A stretch of DNA of 64,000 nucleotides from Galbula dea. Lineage: Eukaryota; Chordata; Aves; Piciformes; Galbulidae. The stretch spans positions 296,435 to 360,434 of the forward strand of contig VWZX01010624.1 of NCBI GenBank assembly GCA_013399015.1. Reading direction: 5' to 3'. Made by a program: the position numbers and the translations under genes. The notes under the pieces are model-generated. The model saw only the letters and a program-made list of their open reading frames with translations. It searched no databases and had not been told where the DNA came from. This document shows, piece by piece, positions 23,229 to 35,100 of this stretch (its first letter is position 1; the number at the start of each line of letters is the position of its first letter).

Positions 23229-23406
23229 TTGCACTGGCACAGACTGCCCAGAGAGGTTGTGGAGTCTCCTTCTATGGAGATATTCAAAACCCGTCTGGAT
23301 GTGCTTCTGTGTGACCTGGTCTAGGGAATCCTGCTGTGGCAGGGGGGTTGGACTAGATGATCTTTTGAGGTCCCTTCCAACTCCTAATATTCTGTGATTC
23401 TGTGAT
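23229..23406 (+). mobile_element. CR1 LINE 3' end
   Basis: The copy starts in CACTGGCACAGACTGCCCAG, passes AGAGGTTGTGGAGTCTCC, GGTTGGACTAGATGATC and GGTCCCTTCCAACTCC, and ends in two ATTCTGTG octamers. It is 5'-truncated to 178 bp. The intact octamer tail fits a moderately young CR1 subfamily. Confidence 0.93.
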
Positions 23407-23774
23407 GAGTCTTAATAATGGAAGATAAAATAGACACAAGACATATCCAGTTATGTCAGGAGTGTGACAAGAAACTCTATTTAGCATCTTAAGCACATAC
23501 AAAATGCTTCCACAGTATTTTACCTGAACATTTGTTTTAATAACACTATTTCAAAATGTGTGCAAAAACAAGTAGGAATTTCTTCCTCAATCCTGCCAAT
23601 ACAATAGTAAAACCAAAGAAATAAGCCAAGCCTGGTTACTGAATCACAGAAAGGAAAGGAATTGAGTATTGAATGCAAAACTTATCTGAAGGTATAAGAC
23701 TACTATATAGCTTTGCTGTGTTATTTTCTCTTGCTGTGACACTTAACACACATACTTATCCTGAATTTTCTCAG

Positions 23775-23892
23775 AGGACTGACCAGCCACTTAAAAATAC
23801 TCAGCACTTGGGTTCAGCTCAAATTACTGGATCTCCTCCAGGACAGACAGTGTCTCAGACATATGGGTACCCATATGCTTTGTCACCGACTC
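23775..23892 (+). CDS. weak candidate internal exon
   Basis: ATTTTCTCAG at 23765-23774, with a pyrimidine-rich approach, makes a fair acceptor. After it one phase reads RTDQPLKNTQHLGSAQITG, then SPPGQTVSQTYGYPYALSPT, a Pro/Ser/Thr/Gln-rich composition typical of regulatory proteins. A second phase is also open, which weakens the case. Possible donors are at 23867 (ATGG|GTACCC) and 23893 (ACTC|GTATAT), and neither is strong. The family is not recognised. It is on the same strand as the 17.3-kb candidate. Confidence 0.18.
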
Positions 23893-25556
23893 GTATATCC
23901 TTTGGTTTTTTCTCCTATAAAACTTCAAGTAAATTGTTCAATGTAAAACCCCTAAGTGCTTCCACTTCACAATTTCTATAATATCCACCCTCCAGTCACA
24001 GCAGACTACAGTAAATCTTTTACTTACTCACTGCTTGTTACGTTTGTATCTTATTTCTTTTCTCTCCTCATATTAACTACTTAACTCAGCATCACACAGA
24101 TTAACAGGTTATCTGTGTGTAAAAGAGATCTGCTTCAGCAGATCAGAACTTTTTTAGTGTCATGTATCACCTGTGAAACCCTTCACACTTCAGGAATCTG
24201 GAAGGGGAGATGACTTGTAAAAAAACCAGTCTACAAGGACCAGAGCAGGATGTGACTTTCACTGTTAATAAAAGTCATGTCAATAATAATAAGCAGCAAG
24301 TGTATTCAAATAGGGTTCTTTGGGGGAAAAAAAAGAGATTTATTTATTCTTCAGCTGCTCTTGCTCTTTTTTCCTTGGTTATTACTGCTATTCAATAACA
24401 ATGCATTTGCACAGGTATTGATCAAAATATCCCAATTCTCAGATCTCAACATACATTATATTTTGATTTGTAAAGGGCTATCAACATGATATATACTACA
24501 CTAGACAGGATTCCTTCTTTTCAGTATATTAAATATTATAAACCAACAACAGTTGTGAAACTCCCCTTGGGGCTTAAGGTATTTTACCACCAAGATCCAG
24601 TTCGCAGAAGCATAATCAGCCCTTGGTCAGAACCAGTGGCATCTCCTGCTTAATCTTCTCTTCTAATGTCTGTTTTGTGTCCCCAGGTAATTACAGAAGC
24701 CTTCAAGTATCATTCAAAGGAACAGGGAGGGAGACAGAAGCATCCTCTGTAAGAAATTAATTCCAGGCCAAAGCAGTAGTATTTGTACTGATGTAAAATT
24801 ACCACAAAATACTGAAGAAGACTATGTCAATTTTGGCAAGAATACAAAACCTATGTGCTGCATGTATAGTAGTTTGCTGCTCCACAATAAATATGGGCAT
24901 CCTAGGTATGTATAATTAATGAAAACAGATTGTGCATTGTGAACAGTATGGTTACTAAGACACAACAGGCACAGAACAATTTCCCAGGAAAATTTTGTAA
25001 CAGTATCTTTTGCAAGCAAGCAATTCTTTTGTAGATTTAAGCCTCAGTCAGTACATTTTCAGTGGTAATTCACCTGCGTTAAGTCTCAGTTTTATGACTT
25101 CATTCTTACCAAAATAGCTTTAAAAGAACAGACTTAAGTTTTCTTCTGGTTGACATGTGGAGAACAAAATTATTCATTTGACTATGAATTACAAAAAAAG
25201 ACAAGTTGATGTGTCAATGACAGGCTGAGCATTCAAGGACAGGGTTGAAGATCTTCCCTTATTTCTACATAAATCAGTGGAATAGTGCCATAGGCTTTGT
25301 CCAAACTAAGATTTAAAAGTGAGCTGTTAACATATCTTAGCTAACTCAGACAGCTGTCTTTTATGGTTGTACATGTCAATGCATCTTGAACTGATCAAAA
25401 TGTAGGATGGTGGGAAATGAATCTTAATCAAGGTAAGATGTACACTACATGATGCAAAGCAGAATTCTGAAGTGCAATGGTCAGACCTTGATAGCTGAAG
25501 GCTTCTTCTGCCTCCAATTCGTTGGCCAGAAAAAGCTTTGGAGGAGAAAGTCAAAT

Positions 25557-25574
25557 ATGTGTACATGTACACAT
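25557..25574. repeat. 18-bp perfect palindrome
   Basis: ATGTGTACATGTACACAT equals its own reverse complement and runs into GTATGTATGTG. The alternating purine/pyrimidine composition could extrude or adopt a left-handed form. It probably arose within a TG/CA-rich microsatellite-like patch. Confidence 0.9.
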
Positions 25575-28500
25575 GTATGTATGTGTCTCCAAACACTGGC
25601 TTTAAAAACTAGACAAATGTTACCAGCAGCCAGACTAATATACCTTTACAATTGTAGCTGGATTTTCACTTTTTATTGATGCAGCTGTGTTATTTACTTA
25701 TAGCCTGCAAGTCTACTAAATAAGCTATCAGTTGCAATTCTAGTATATATCCCTGGAGTGAGATGCTTGTTTACAGTGATTCAGGCAGCAGTGGGACAAT
25801 TAAAAAGTGAAAGACTTTTATCAACAAGAGTCTTTTTAGTAGCACGTGACACATTCTTCCTTGCTGATGCAGCAAAAAGCCCAAGCACAAATAATTTTTC
25901 ATGTCTGGAAGTGAAAAGGAATGCAATGCCATTCTCTAGGTAGGAAGGCATATTTATTATTTCAATGTGGTATTTATTATGGTTGATGGATGTAGACCAA
26001 GAGGTGAAAAATCAATAGAGTCTTGCATGTATTCAGTTTGAGAGATGTGGATTTCATTCTAAGCAAGGACAGAAAAGTGAGAAAACTTGTATTTTTAAAA
26101 ATAGTTTGAGTAATAGTAACAGGCTATTATGAGTTCTAATCATTGAAGTTAACCACTTAACTAGAGGATGTCAGCAACCAGAAGCAAGATGGGAAAATGC
26201 ATAGTAAGCTAACTTCCCTTCCATAAATAACCTTCACTCATTCATCTTTTATTCATTCATTTTACAACATGACCTGCAGTCAGTACAAGTTTACTAGCAG
26301 GATGCATTAAGGAAAAGCAAGATAATGAAATCCAAGATTCCCCTTGCAAATTCAGACCAGCAAAAATCTGCCTTCCTTACTGGCTTATACATACCATCAT
26401 TGTTTTTGCTAAGGTTCTGGCCAACAAATATTATGCTTCTTTCAGGGGAACACCAATGCAGCTTGTCTTCTCAAGAACTACTGCAGCATTCCTTGGAAGA
26501 CTAAGAACATGGGTAGAAAAATGTCAAGGGGGAAACCTTGCCTAAACCTAGGCCAGGCACTAAAACTCCCCAGGGGAAAATCATGTTTATTAAGTGACTC
26601 CTTTTGTTCAGTAAAGGTTAGCAAGCATTTCAACGCATTTCCTCTTGGGTCAAATAAAGCTGAAAAGGGAGTAGATGTGATACCACCTGACAGGCCTTGA
26701 TTTTTAGCTGGAAGCTACAGTACTATTTTGGACTATCAGGTTCTGGAGATTGGTTTATAATAATAAAATATTTTGCCAAACAAACTAAGAACAGTTATTT
26801 TATTTCCAGAATACTATGTAAGTTTTTTGTTCAATCTCCGTCGCTACATGTGAATCTAGAGCAGGCTGGCAATCTCAACTATTTAATCATGATGGTTGCA
26901 ACTGTGAGGAACTGCAGAAAATTGCTTCTGCTCAAGCTTTAAAAGAACCAAAACCTCTACTTGTTTTCTTTAAGCCTAATGAAAGTGCATTCCTGTGAGA
27001 GGCTCATTGTGTTCCTCTTATGGAAAATAAATCCACTGTATTTACCAAGAGATGCATTCTGCAGATGATCTAGCATCTCATTAAGATGATTTTACCACAT
27101 ATTGTTATGGCACACAGGCTCTCACAAACAGTATTTTCAATACTCTGCTCTTCAGATCTCATCACAATCCTAAAGTAGGTCACCTGGAATGACAGTATGG
27201 TACATAAACAAATAGATCAGTTCCAGCTTTTCCCTTTCTTAAGTACCTGATCTTTACAGGCATTTTACCTGCAAAGGAAAACTGAAGAACAAACAACAAA
27301 TGTTTTAGATGGCCATTTACCAATAGCTGGTTCCTCAAAACAAGCCCAGGTTGATAATGAGTGACAGTGACAACTGCCAGTCAAGGGCTGTTCGATGAGT
27401 TTTGCAACACTGAACATCTCATTTCCAGCAGTCCAGGGCATGGATTTGCACCTCAGGGGACTAAGGGGCCAAGGCTGGAATGGCTCTGTCACGAGTCATC
27501 TCTGCACCCTGAGACAGGGAAGCTCCAGGTCAGGGCTGAGGTCATTGCCGCCGGGGAGGCAGGCAGCAGAACCTATTCTTAGCACATATTAGCTGACATT
27601 TGGTAAAACCGTAACAAACACAAGGGAGCTAGTGAATACTTTGCCATGAGGCCAAGAGCCACATCATTCTGATAACTCCTATTATTAACTACAGCTTACC
27701 TCATGTTAGATACTGCATGTTAGCTAACATGTAGGAAAAAATACATTCATTGTCTGGTGAAGACAAGGCAGCCAAAAATTAATGAGAAGATAAACTTGCT
27801 ATGACATTGATCATATTTAACTAATTTTATGAATAAACAGAGGAGCCAGCCTAACATTTCAAGGGACATCAAACTAATGTTAATGTTGAACTTCTGAACG
27901 ATCCGTCAAAATGCGACCTTTTAACAGTTGGCATCTTGAAAAAAAACACAGGGTTTGGTATTCCTTTGGCATTTTGCTTTCTAAAACACAACCAAAAAAT
28001 GACTTTAAATGGACAGCTGTTATCCCCAAAAACATTTATTTGAGGTATCTCACTCTTGCTACTCAGGCAAACTTTCAGGGAGATGGAGAGGAAGAAAAAG
28101 ATAAAGGAAGAAACAACTAGAAGTAAAATAAACAATAATATTGATCCTCTAATCCAGGACTACAGAAGAAAAATGCTAAATATGAAATTAAGTGTGACAG
28201 AGACTGTTGGAATCATCAACACAACTTAGAACTTAAGTTCAGGTTCTGATGTTTGGTCCTTGAATGAAAAAATAATCAATTCAAATTCCCCGGTCTCCTC
28301 CTATTGTAAATAGTTGCAAAACACAAACCATCTTCTCTACACCTATAACTTCTGCTGAGTTCAGTGGTTCAAAAAGCCTTATTATTGCAGCAAATAAGAC
28401 AGAATCATGACTCTGGGCTTGACATCGTGGAGGGCCTCATTACACACTGTCACAGACATCACAGGATGCATCAGAGATTTCTTTGTCAAAGAGAAATAAT

Positions 28501-29011
28501 GAGCTGTCTTGGGTCCACAGAGTCTTTTATAGCCTCCCAGATGTTTGTATTTATTTATTTATTACACTTGAAACGCCCCCAAACCTGTATCAGCTAAGTA
28601 ATGAAAACTAAACCTTTATCAGCATAAACCTGATAAAGATCAAAATACCAAGATTGCTGACAGTGCACAGTAATGGAAATAATCTGTTTATTCAGCATTC
28701 TGTTTTGATATTATGGGATGCGCTCAGATTCCTTCCACAATTCCCTCCTCATTAACATCCTGTCCAGTTTGCTGCAGGCTGTGACGTAGTCTCCGATAAT
28801 AGTTTTGGCATATGTTTCCTAAGGAAAGGCCCAGCCACCCTTCGGTTGAGAGGATGTCAATTGTGTTAATGCTGAAGATGCATATGCACTGCCTCCTGCT
28901 GGGTCTGAGCCTCAGAGTTCACGTGACCTGTCACAAACACTTAATACCAACCACCAAAAATCATACACAGATACTACAGATCTCCTCTCTAAATGGGCAA
29001 CGCATGGACAT

Positions 29012-29043
29012 GTGTGTCTGTGCACATACATGTGCACACACAC
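29012..29043. repeat. TG/CA inverted repeat (hairpin)
   Basis: The left arm GTGTGT-CT-GTGCAC (29012-29025) and right arm GTGCACACACAC (29032-29043) flank the loop ATACAT. It forms a 12-bp stem with a two-base bulge. Confidence 0.75.
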
Positions 29044-29574
29044 CGAGCACGCCCTTGAAGCACACAGCAGAAATGCACTATATATAATGATGAAAAGAAA
29101 TCACTATCATTCCCTGAAATGTTAAATGAAAGGCAAAAAATCCCTCAGAGAAAAGGCAAGCTCTTTCAGTCCCATCATCACAGAGCCTCATATCCAGTGG
29201 CCAGTGGCTTAAGTCATTGTCTTCTGTTTTTATTTTTTTCCCAGGAAGATGTGCAGAAGTAGAATGGGTGTCATTTTAATGCAAAACCACAACAAAGTCT
29301 TCAGCAGTGGTAAGACAAAATGAGTACACAAATGCATGAGATGCATCAGTTCGAGTGCTGATCCTCGATATACAGGACAACCAGATAAACAGCGAGACAT
29401 TCCTCTCTGGCCACTTCTACACCAGTAAATTAAACAGCACCAAGAAGCAATGCCAGACAGTAGATTGATTGTCACTTGTTATTAGACAAGACCTTAGCAC
29501 AGGTTTGACACAGGTTTGCCAGCACTCTCCTTGGCACCACACAGGAAACAAGCCACTTCATTCAATTGCCAGCA

Positions 29575-29830
29575 TTGTTCTTGTGGGTGACTTAAATCTG
29601 CTGGATGTCTCCTGGAAACTTAACACAGCAGAGAAGAGGCAAGTCAAAGAGATTCCTAGAGTGTATAGAGGATAATTTCCTGCTTCAGCTGGTAAATGAG
29701 CCTACCAGGGGTAGGGCCCTGCTAGACCTGCTATTCACAAACAGAGAGGGGTTGGTTGGAGATGTGGGGGTCAGAGGCCATCTGGGGCACAGTGACCATG
29801 AAAATAATAGAGTTTTCAATACCCAGGGAT
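29575..29830 (+). pseudogene. CR1 ORF2 endonuclease remnant
   Basis: This is the C-terminal part of an AP-like (exonuclease-endonuclease-phosphatase fold) endonuclease, which in CR1 nicks target DNA to prime reverse transcription. VGDLN at 29583-29597 corresponds to the conserved GDFN active-site strand. The frame shifts near 29640 and continues in another phase through ECIEDNFLLQLVNEPTRG to GHSDHE, where SDH (29791-29799) is the C-terminal catalytic His motif. The N-terminal catalytic residues were lost with the 5' truncation. After about 29830 the CR1 match fades and the linker is mostly deleted. Confidence 0.85.
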
Positions 29831-30071
29831 GCAAGGAGGACTGTCAAAAAAACCTTCTACCCTGGACTTCCAAAGGGCTGATTTCAGCCTACTCAGAAGA
29901 CTGTTTCAGGGTGTACCATGGGAAACAGCTTGAAAACAAAGGGGTCTGGGAGAGATAGACATGCTTCAAGAAGGAAGTCTTGAACACACAGGAACAGGCT
30001 CTACCAGTGTGCTGGAAGGCGAGCCGGCAGGGAAGACGACCAGCTTGGCTGAACAGGGAGATTCTTTGTTG

Positions 30072-31727
30072 GACTTGGAGGGCAATTTAGTTAACAGAGA
30101 TGAGGAAAAGGCTGAGGTACTTAACACCTCCTTTGCCTCAGTTTTTAACAGTGAGACAGGTTGTCCCCAGGACAACTGGTCTCCAGAGCCGGTAGAGAGA
30201 GACAGGAAGCTGAATAGCCCACCTGTAATCCAGGAGGAAATAGTTAGAGACTTACTGCACCACTTGGATCCTTAGAAGTCTATGGGACCAGATGGGATCC
30301 ATCCTACGGTGATGAGGGAGCTGGCAGAAGAACTCGTCAAGCTGCTTTCCATCATCTACCAACAGTCCTGGCTCACCAAGGAGGTCTCAGACAACTGGAA
30401 GTTGGCGAACATCAATCCAATCCACAAAAAGGGCTGCAAGGAGGACCTGGGAAACTACAGGCCTGTCAGCCTGACCTCAGTGCCTGGGAAGGTGATGGAG
30501 CAGATCATCCTAAGTGCAATCACACAGCACCTACAGGATGGACACGGGATCAGACCCAGCCAGCATGGGTTTAGAAAGGGTCTGTCCTGCCTGACCGACC
30601 TGATGTCCTTTTATGATCAGGTGACCTGTCTGCTGGATGAGGGGAAGGCTGTACATGTAGTCTATCTTCAGCAAGGCCTTTGACACCGTCTCTCACAGCA
30701 CCCTCCTGAAAAAGCTGGCAGCCCACAGCTTGGAGAAGTGTACTCTCTGCTGGGTTAAGAACTGGCTGGATGGCTGGGCCCAGAGAGTGGTGGTGAATGG
30801 TGCAGCATCCAGTTCATGGCTGGTCACTAGTGATGTTCCCCAGGGCTCAGTGCTGGGAGCACTCCTGTTCAACATCTTTACTGATGACTTGGATGAGGGG
30901 ATAGAGTGCTCCCTTAGTTAGTTTGCAGACGACACTAAGCTGGGTGGAAGTGTCAATCTGCTTGAGGGTAGGCAGGCTCTGCAGAGGGACCTAGACAGGC
31001 TGGATCGATGGGCAAAGGCCAATTGTATGAGTTTTAATAAGGCCAAATGTTGGGTCCTGCATTTTGGTCACAACAACCCCCAGCAGCGCTACAGGCTTGG
31101 GGAGGAGTGGCTGGAGAGCTCTCCAGCAGAGAGGGACTTGAGGGTGTGATTGACAGCTGGCTGAACACAAGCCAGCAGTGTGCTCAGGTGGCCAAGAACG
31201 CCAGTGGCATCATGGCTTGTATCAGTAGTAGCATGGCCAGAAGAAGCAGGGAGGTGATCTTGCCACTGTACTTGGTGTTGGTGAGGCCACACCTTGACTA
31301 CTGCGTGCTGTTTTGGGCACCGCAGTATAGGAGGGACACTGAGATGCTGAGAGAGTACAGAGATGGGCAACTAAATTGAGTTGATCAGGGGTCTGGAGAG
31401 CAGGCCTTATGAGGAGAGGCTCAGGGAGCTGGGGCTGTTTAGCCTGGAGAAGAGGAGGCTGAGGGAAGACCTTGTCGCTCTCTTCAGTTACCTTGAAGAA
31501 GGTTGTAGAGAGATGAGTATTGGCCTCTTCTCTCCTCTGACTAGCAATAGGACTAGAGGGAATGGGTTCAAGTTGTGCCAGGGCAGATTTAGGTTGGATA
31601 TTAGGAAAAATTTTTTCACCGAAAGAGTGGTGTGGTATTGGAATAGGCTGCCCAGGGAAGTGGTGGAGTCACCATCCCTGGAGGTTTTCACAAAAAGGGT
31701 AGATGTGATGCTTAGGGGGATGGTTTA
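30072..31727 (+). pseudogene. CR1 ORF2 reverse transcriptase and C-terminal remnant
   Basis: Reverse transcriptase of the non-LTR type, which copies the element RNA at the nicked target. From the left: LEGNLVNRDEEKAEVLN and an RT N-terminal block, an in-frame TAG at 30273, then KSMGPDGIHPTVMRELAEE, NYRPVSLTSVPGKVMEQ and QHGFRKGLSCLTDL. A frameshift near 30665 follows at the FSKAFDTV motif, then PQGSVLG (30838-30858). A TAG at 30919-30921 stands directly before the intact catalytic FADD (30922-30933). After a shift near 31145 comes LVRPHLDYCVLFWAPQY. After another near 31370 comes YEERLRELGLFSLEKRR up to DVMLRGMV at 31728. Key catalytic residues survive, but the frame is broken throughout. Confidence 0.9.
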
Positions 31728-31802
31728 GGGGTAGCAGTAGTGTAGGGCTGTTGGTTGGACTTGATGGTCTTGAAGGTCCTTTCCAACCGTGATGATTCTA
31801 TG

Positions 31803-32073
31803 CTTACTTAGTATAGACACAGCCTTTCCATCTACTGTCAAAGCAGACCTCTGGTTTAGTAGAGGTACCAGATCCTAACGTTCTGTGATTTTGTGATTCT
31901 GTGATCTCTCTCAAATATGGAATAACATTATAGTATCATTACTCCTGACTAGAATTTCACAACTTTCCCTCCAGGTGAAGCAAAGCATGTCTTTGCTCCG
32001 TCATACAGCTCTGTTAGGAACATCCAACTGGATAATATGTAGAAAAGCAAGAATTTGCCATACCAAATTTAGG
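31803..32073. other. spacer between CR1 copies
   Basis: Mostly unique. It holds the short CR1 tail listed at 31861-31905. Confidence 0.6.
31861..31905 (+). mobile_element. very short CR1 3' tail
   Basis: AGAGGTACCAGATCCTAACG, then TTCTGTGATTTTGTGATTCTGTGAT, matches the last 45 or so bases of a CR1 (AGAGGTCCCTTCCAACC...ATTCTGTGATTCTGTGAT). This is an extreme 5' truncation. Confidence 0.65.
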
Positions 32074-32387
32074 GGTACCTGAAGGTTGGAGGGGGAGAGG
32101 TGAAGCAGATCTCCAAGGGGTCGCTGTTGTATGGCTACAAGCTGAAGGAGGGGAAATTTAGGCTGGAGATTAGAAGGGGGTTCTTTACCCAAAGGGTGGT
32201 GAGGCACTGGAACAGGTTGCCCAGAGAGGTTGTGGAGGCCCCATCCCTGGCAGTGTTCAAGGCCAGGCTGGATGTGGCCCTGGATGACCTGGTCTAGTGC
32301 ATATGGCGTCCCTGCCCATGGCAGGGTGGTTGGAACTAGATGATCTTCGAGGTCCCTTCCAACCTGAGTCATTCTATGATTCTATGA
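32074..32387 (+). mobile_element. CR1 LINE 3' end
   Basis: GGTACCTGAAGG start, then TTTAGGCTGGAGATTAGAAG, AGGGTGGTGAGGCACTGGAA, CAGGTTGCCCAGAGAGGTTG, CCATGGCAGGGTGGTTGGAA and ATTCTATGATTCTATGA at the end. The 65-codon frame 32100-32297 (RNRLPREVVEAPSL-type C-terminus, here NRLPREVVEAPSLAVF) is the end of CR1 ORF2 and is not a host gene. It is a different subfamily from the neighbour ending at 31802, so a separate insertion. Confidence 0.95.
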
Positions 32388-32843
32388 AATTCATTTCTTA
32401 CCCAACATTCCCAGAAGAGGAAGGATTAACAGTGAAACTGGTCCTGGAAACAACACATAGGTGAATACAAAGATTTCAAATGCACAATAGCAAGCCTACA
32501 TCCTTCTCATATAAAAATAATTATGAATAGATATGCATATACATGCCACTTAAATACCTTAGCACTCACAACACTGTGGCAACTTCTGAGTTGTTGCTCA
32601 TGTCTATGTAAGGACAGGTAATGGACTCCTGCAAGACCTGAATCCCACTGGGAGAAAGGAAGATTAAAATTTTAATGTCCAAATGCAGCATTCAGAGGAT
32701 GGAGTTCCAAGCTGCTCTCATGCTGGGACTGGGATTTCTGAAAACTGCTAACCCGTGGTGCATGTTTCCCCTGACAACACCCAGATGAGGAGAAGCTGGA
32801 TATTTACTGTGTGACTACATCTCCTGTGTACTGCTGAAGCAGA
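32388..32843. other. gene-free spacer within CR1 cluster
   Basis: Unique sequence with no recognisable feature. Confidence 0.6.
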
Positions 32844-32916
32844 AGAATCACACACAGAATTGTTGGAAGGGACCTCCAAAGATCATCTAGTCCAACCCCC
32901 CTGCCACAGCAGGATT
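32844..32916 (-). mobile_element. short CR1 3' end (minus strand)
   Basis: GAATCACACACAGAATTGTT, GGAAGGGACCTCCAAAGATC, ATCTAGTCCAACCCCCCTGC and CACAGCAGGA on the + strand are the reverse of a CR1 terminus. About 73 bp remain. Confidence 0.9.
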
Positions 32917-35100
32917 GACACAGCAAGCGGGAGACACAAATTACAGAAAGCTGACAAAAAGCATCCTAGACTTTCTTTTCTAGAGGTAACCAAAAGGAGT
33001 GAAAAATGACCAGTGGAGGGTGTTTCAGGATTTCACATTTTTCCAAGTGGAAAAATAAAAGTACAATTTGTTGCAGAAATCCAACTCTAACTACTTGGTG
33101 CCTCTGTGCCTTCAAATCCCTATATTTGAAATCTCATCTTCAGTAAACAAATGGATATCTGTTTGCACAGGCCAGAAAAAGGAGGTGGCTTGACTGTCTC
33201 CTTCCCGAATTCTTCCTAAAGAGTTGCACATGTTCACATTCTCTCATGAGAGCAATTAAACAATTCAGTAAAACAGCAGATCCCAGTATTGATATTGCTT
33301 CCCAATCTACAATCCTAACCTGTGTTTACAATCATTCAGTGTAACATCAACACCAAACAAAGCCAAAGCACAAAGTCTCTCTCTGCTGTTCCTTTCTGCA
33401 CTCACCCATCCTTCTTTTCTCACCTCCCCCTTTATATGGCAGGTGAATTTGCATCGCAAAATTATTTTGACAAAGACAGGGCAAGGGCTGTAATTTGGCA
33501 CAAAATCTTAGAAAAGCAAGCAGGATAGGTTTCCTAGTACTATCTATCTCAAGATCACAGGGTGCTGATTTTGTTTTGTTTTTCCTAAAGCCATATTTCA
33601 TGTAATCCCACATTCAGCAACACCCTTGTGAACTGCTGACCTTTCTTAAAATGGCCATAGATTATCCCCAAAAGAGATGCCCTTTTCAGTGAAAATGGTT
33701 GTTCCCTCATATCTATAATTTAGAGAGGAAATAAGAGAACACAGACAGGAAGGAAAATATGGAGAGATAGAGAAGCAAAAATGAGCAGAATGTAAGTAGA
33801 GAGTTTATCTATAAATTCTACACCAAAGCAAAGCTCTTTATTTCAAAATATGCCACTTGTAAAACTCCATGTCCTTTAAAGGACAATATGCACCTGCTCT
33901 TTGCAATACTGGACTGTAAGGAATTATAAATGAACAATATATTTTAGATAAAATTCAATATACTGAGAAGCTAACAAGGTAAAACATTACATTGAGTTAG
34001 CTGTAAAGCATGCTAAAGATCTGGCCTCCCTCCCTCCTTCATGCATGTTGCATCATCTCTAAGATGGTACAGAAAACCCAACGCAGAAAGGCAGGCATGA
34101 GAAATGTCACTCCCCAACATCTGCTTTGGTTACATTTCCCATCACCAAGCAGACAGGAAATGCTCTCAGGCTCACAAAGAGGCAAACAGAAGCCAGAGCT
34201 AAAAGTAGATTTTTTTTTCTTTGCCCTCTCCACCACACTATTACGTTGAAAGAAGAGCAGCCATATGGAGATTGGGTTATTATTCAGCTACTTACTGCCT
34301 TCAGGTGGCTGCAAATTAAAAAGAAAGACTGTCAGCAGATGTACCCATCTACTCTGCTGCTTTTTCATATGGCATGCCACAACATTATTGTACCTACACC
34401 CATCAGCACGCTCTAGACAAAGGTATGCCAGTATTTCACTTTCCTTTTCTCTCTCAAGTTAAAATCACTCTGGGTTTCGTCACTAGAATTTCTTTTTCGT
34501 TCCTTTTTTTTAAGGAATGATCCAAAATATTTTCAGATTTATGTTTTTAAGCTTCTGCATCTGGAATGAAGCAATTGTGGCACAGGTATCTCCCCAAGAG
34601 CTTTATTATCTCCCACATCAGCTATCTCTGCTGCAACCACAGCAGTACCATGCCTGTCTTCCCTTGTCCCTAGGGTCATCAGATGCATTTTGACTTCCAT
34701 GGGTATTGATGTCCTACTAATCTTAAAGGAATTTTCAAAGGAAGCTGTCACTAGAATGAACAACTGTTTCAGATTTTGATGTTTAATTACATCTAGCCTG
34801 GTATCTTCTTTTTCACACTTAAGCCTATAGGTAGAAGTACCGCTTAGGGAGCAGGTTGTCACTAGCAGTGAATTGCTAAAGTGAACAAACAGACACATCC
34901 AGTAAACATTCAAAATTTAATAAATAATAGTGATTAGAACTCTCTCCCATTTTGCTTTTTATTTGTGGGTAGCTGGACAGTGAGAGAAAGAGCTGTTGTT
35001 TGGAAATAGTTTTCGTATCGGCTACGTCAACAGAAAACTACCACAGACCTCTTAAAATATATTTACCTATATATATCAAATACATGCAATATTTAAAATA
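32917..35100. other. gene-free stretch
   Basis: Unique AT-rich DNA. A strong pyrimidine tract (33376-33436) ends ATGGCAG before a 29-codon open phase, but no donor or familiar protein follows. No dispersed repeat was recognised. Confidence 0.55.

Larger units (their letters stand above)
23893..29574. other. gene-free stretch
   Basis: Unique AT-rich sequence. Structures seen are an 18-bp perfect palindrome at 25557-25574, a TG/CA hairpin at 29012-29043 and a TATTTATT run at 28547-28562. No exon with convincing splice sites and no dispersed repeat were recognised. Confidence 0.55.
29575..31802 (+). mobile_element. long CR1 LINE copy with endonuclease and RT remnants
   Basis: This is the longest CR1 in the window (about 2.2 kb). 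It starts inside the endonuclease domain, lacks most of the linker between endonuclease and RT, and keeps much of the RT and the whole 3' region. The 3' region passes GCACCGCAGTATAGGAGGGA, GAGAGGCTCAGGGAGCTGGG, AGGTTGGATATTAGGAAAAA and TTGATGGTCTTGAAGGTCC. It ends TTCCAACCGTGATGATTCTATG. ORF2 is broken by at least four frameshifts (about 29640, 30665, 31145 and 31370) and stops at 30273 and 30919. ORF1 is absent. It cannot move by itself. Confidence 0.95.

Noticed and set aside
30282..30683. 133-codon + frame as a host gene
   Set aside because: It is the N-terminal half of a CR1 reverse transcriptase (NYRPVSLTSVPGKVMEQ), inside a dead element.
31089..31370. 93-codon minus-strand frame
   Set aside because: Shadow of the CR1 ORF2 remnant on the + strand.
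32001..32372. 123-codon minus-strand frame
   Set aside because: Antisense of the CR1 3' end at 32074-32387.
33437..33460. Octamer ATTTGCAT beside CAGGTG and TTGCATCGCAA as an enhancer
   Set aside because: Each motif is short and expected by chance in 64 kb. Nothing else marks the site.
33322..33528. Exon after the strong pyrimidine tract ending ATGGCAG at about 33441
   Set aside because: The open phase is short, no good donor follows, and the encoded residues match nothing familiar. Pyrimidine tracts of this kind are common in the window.
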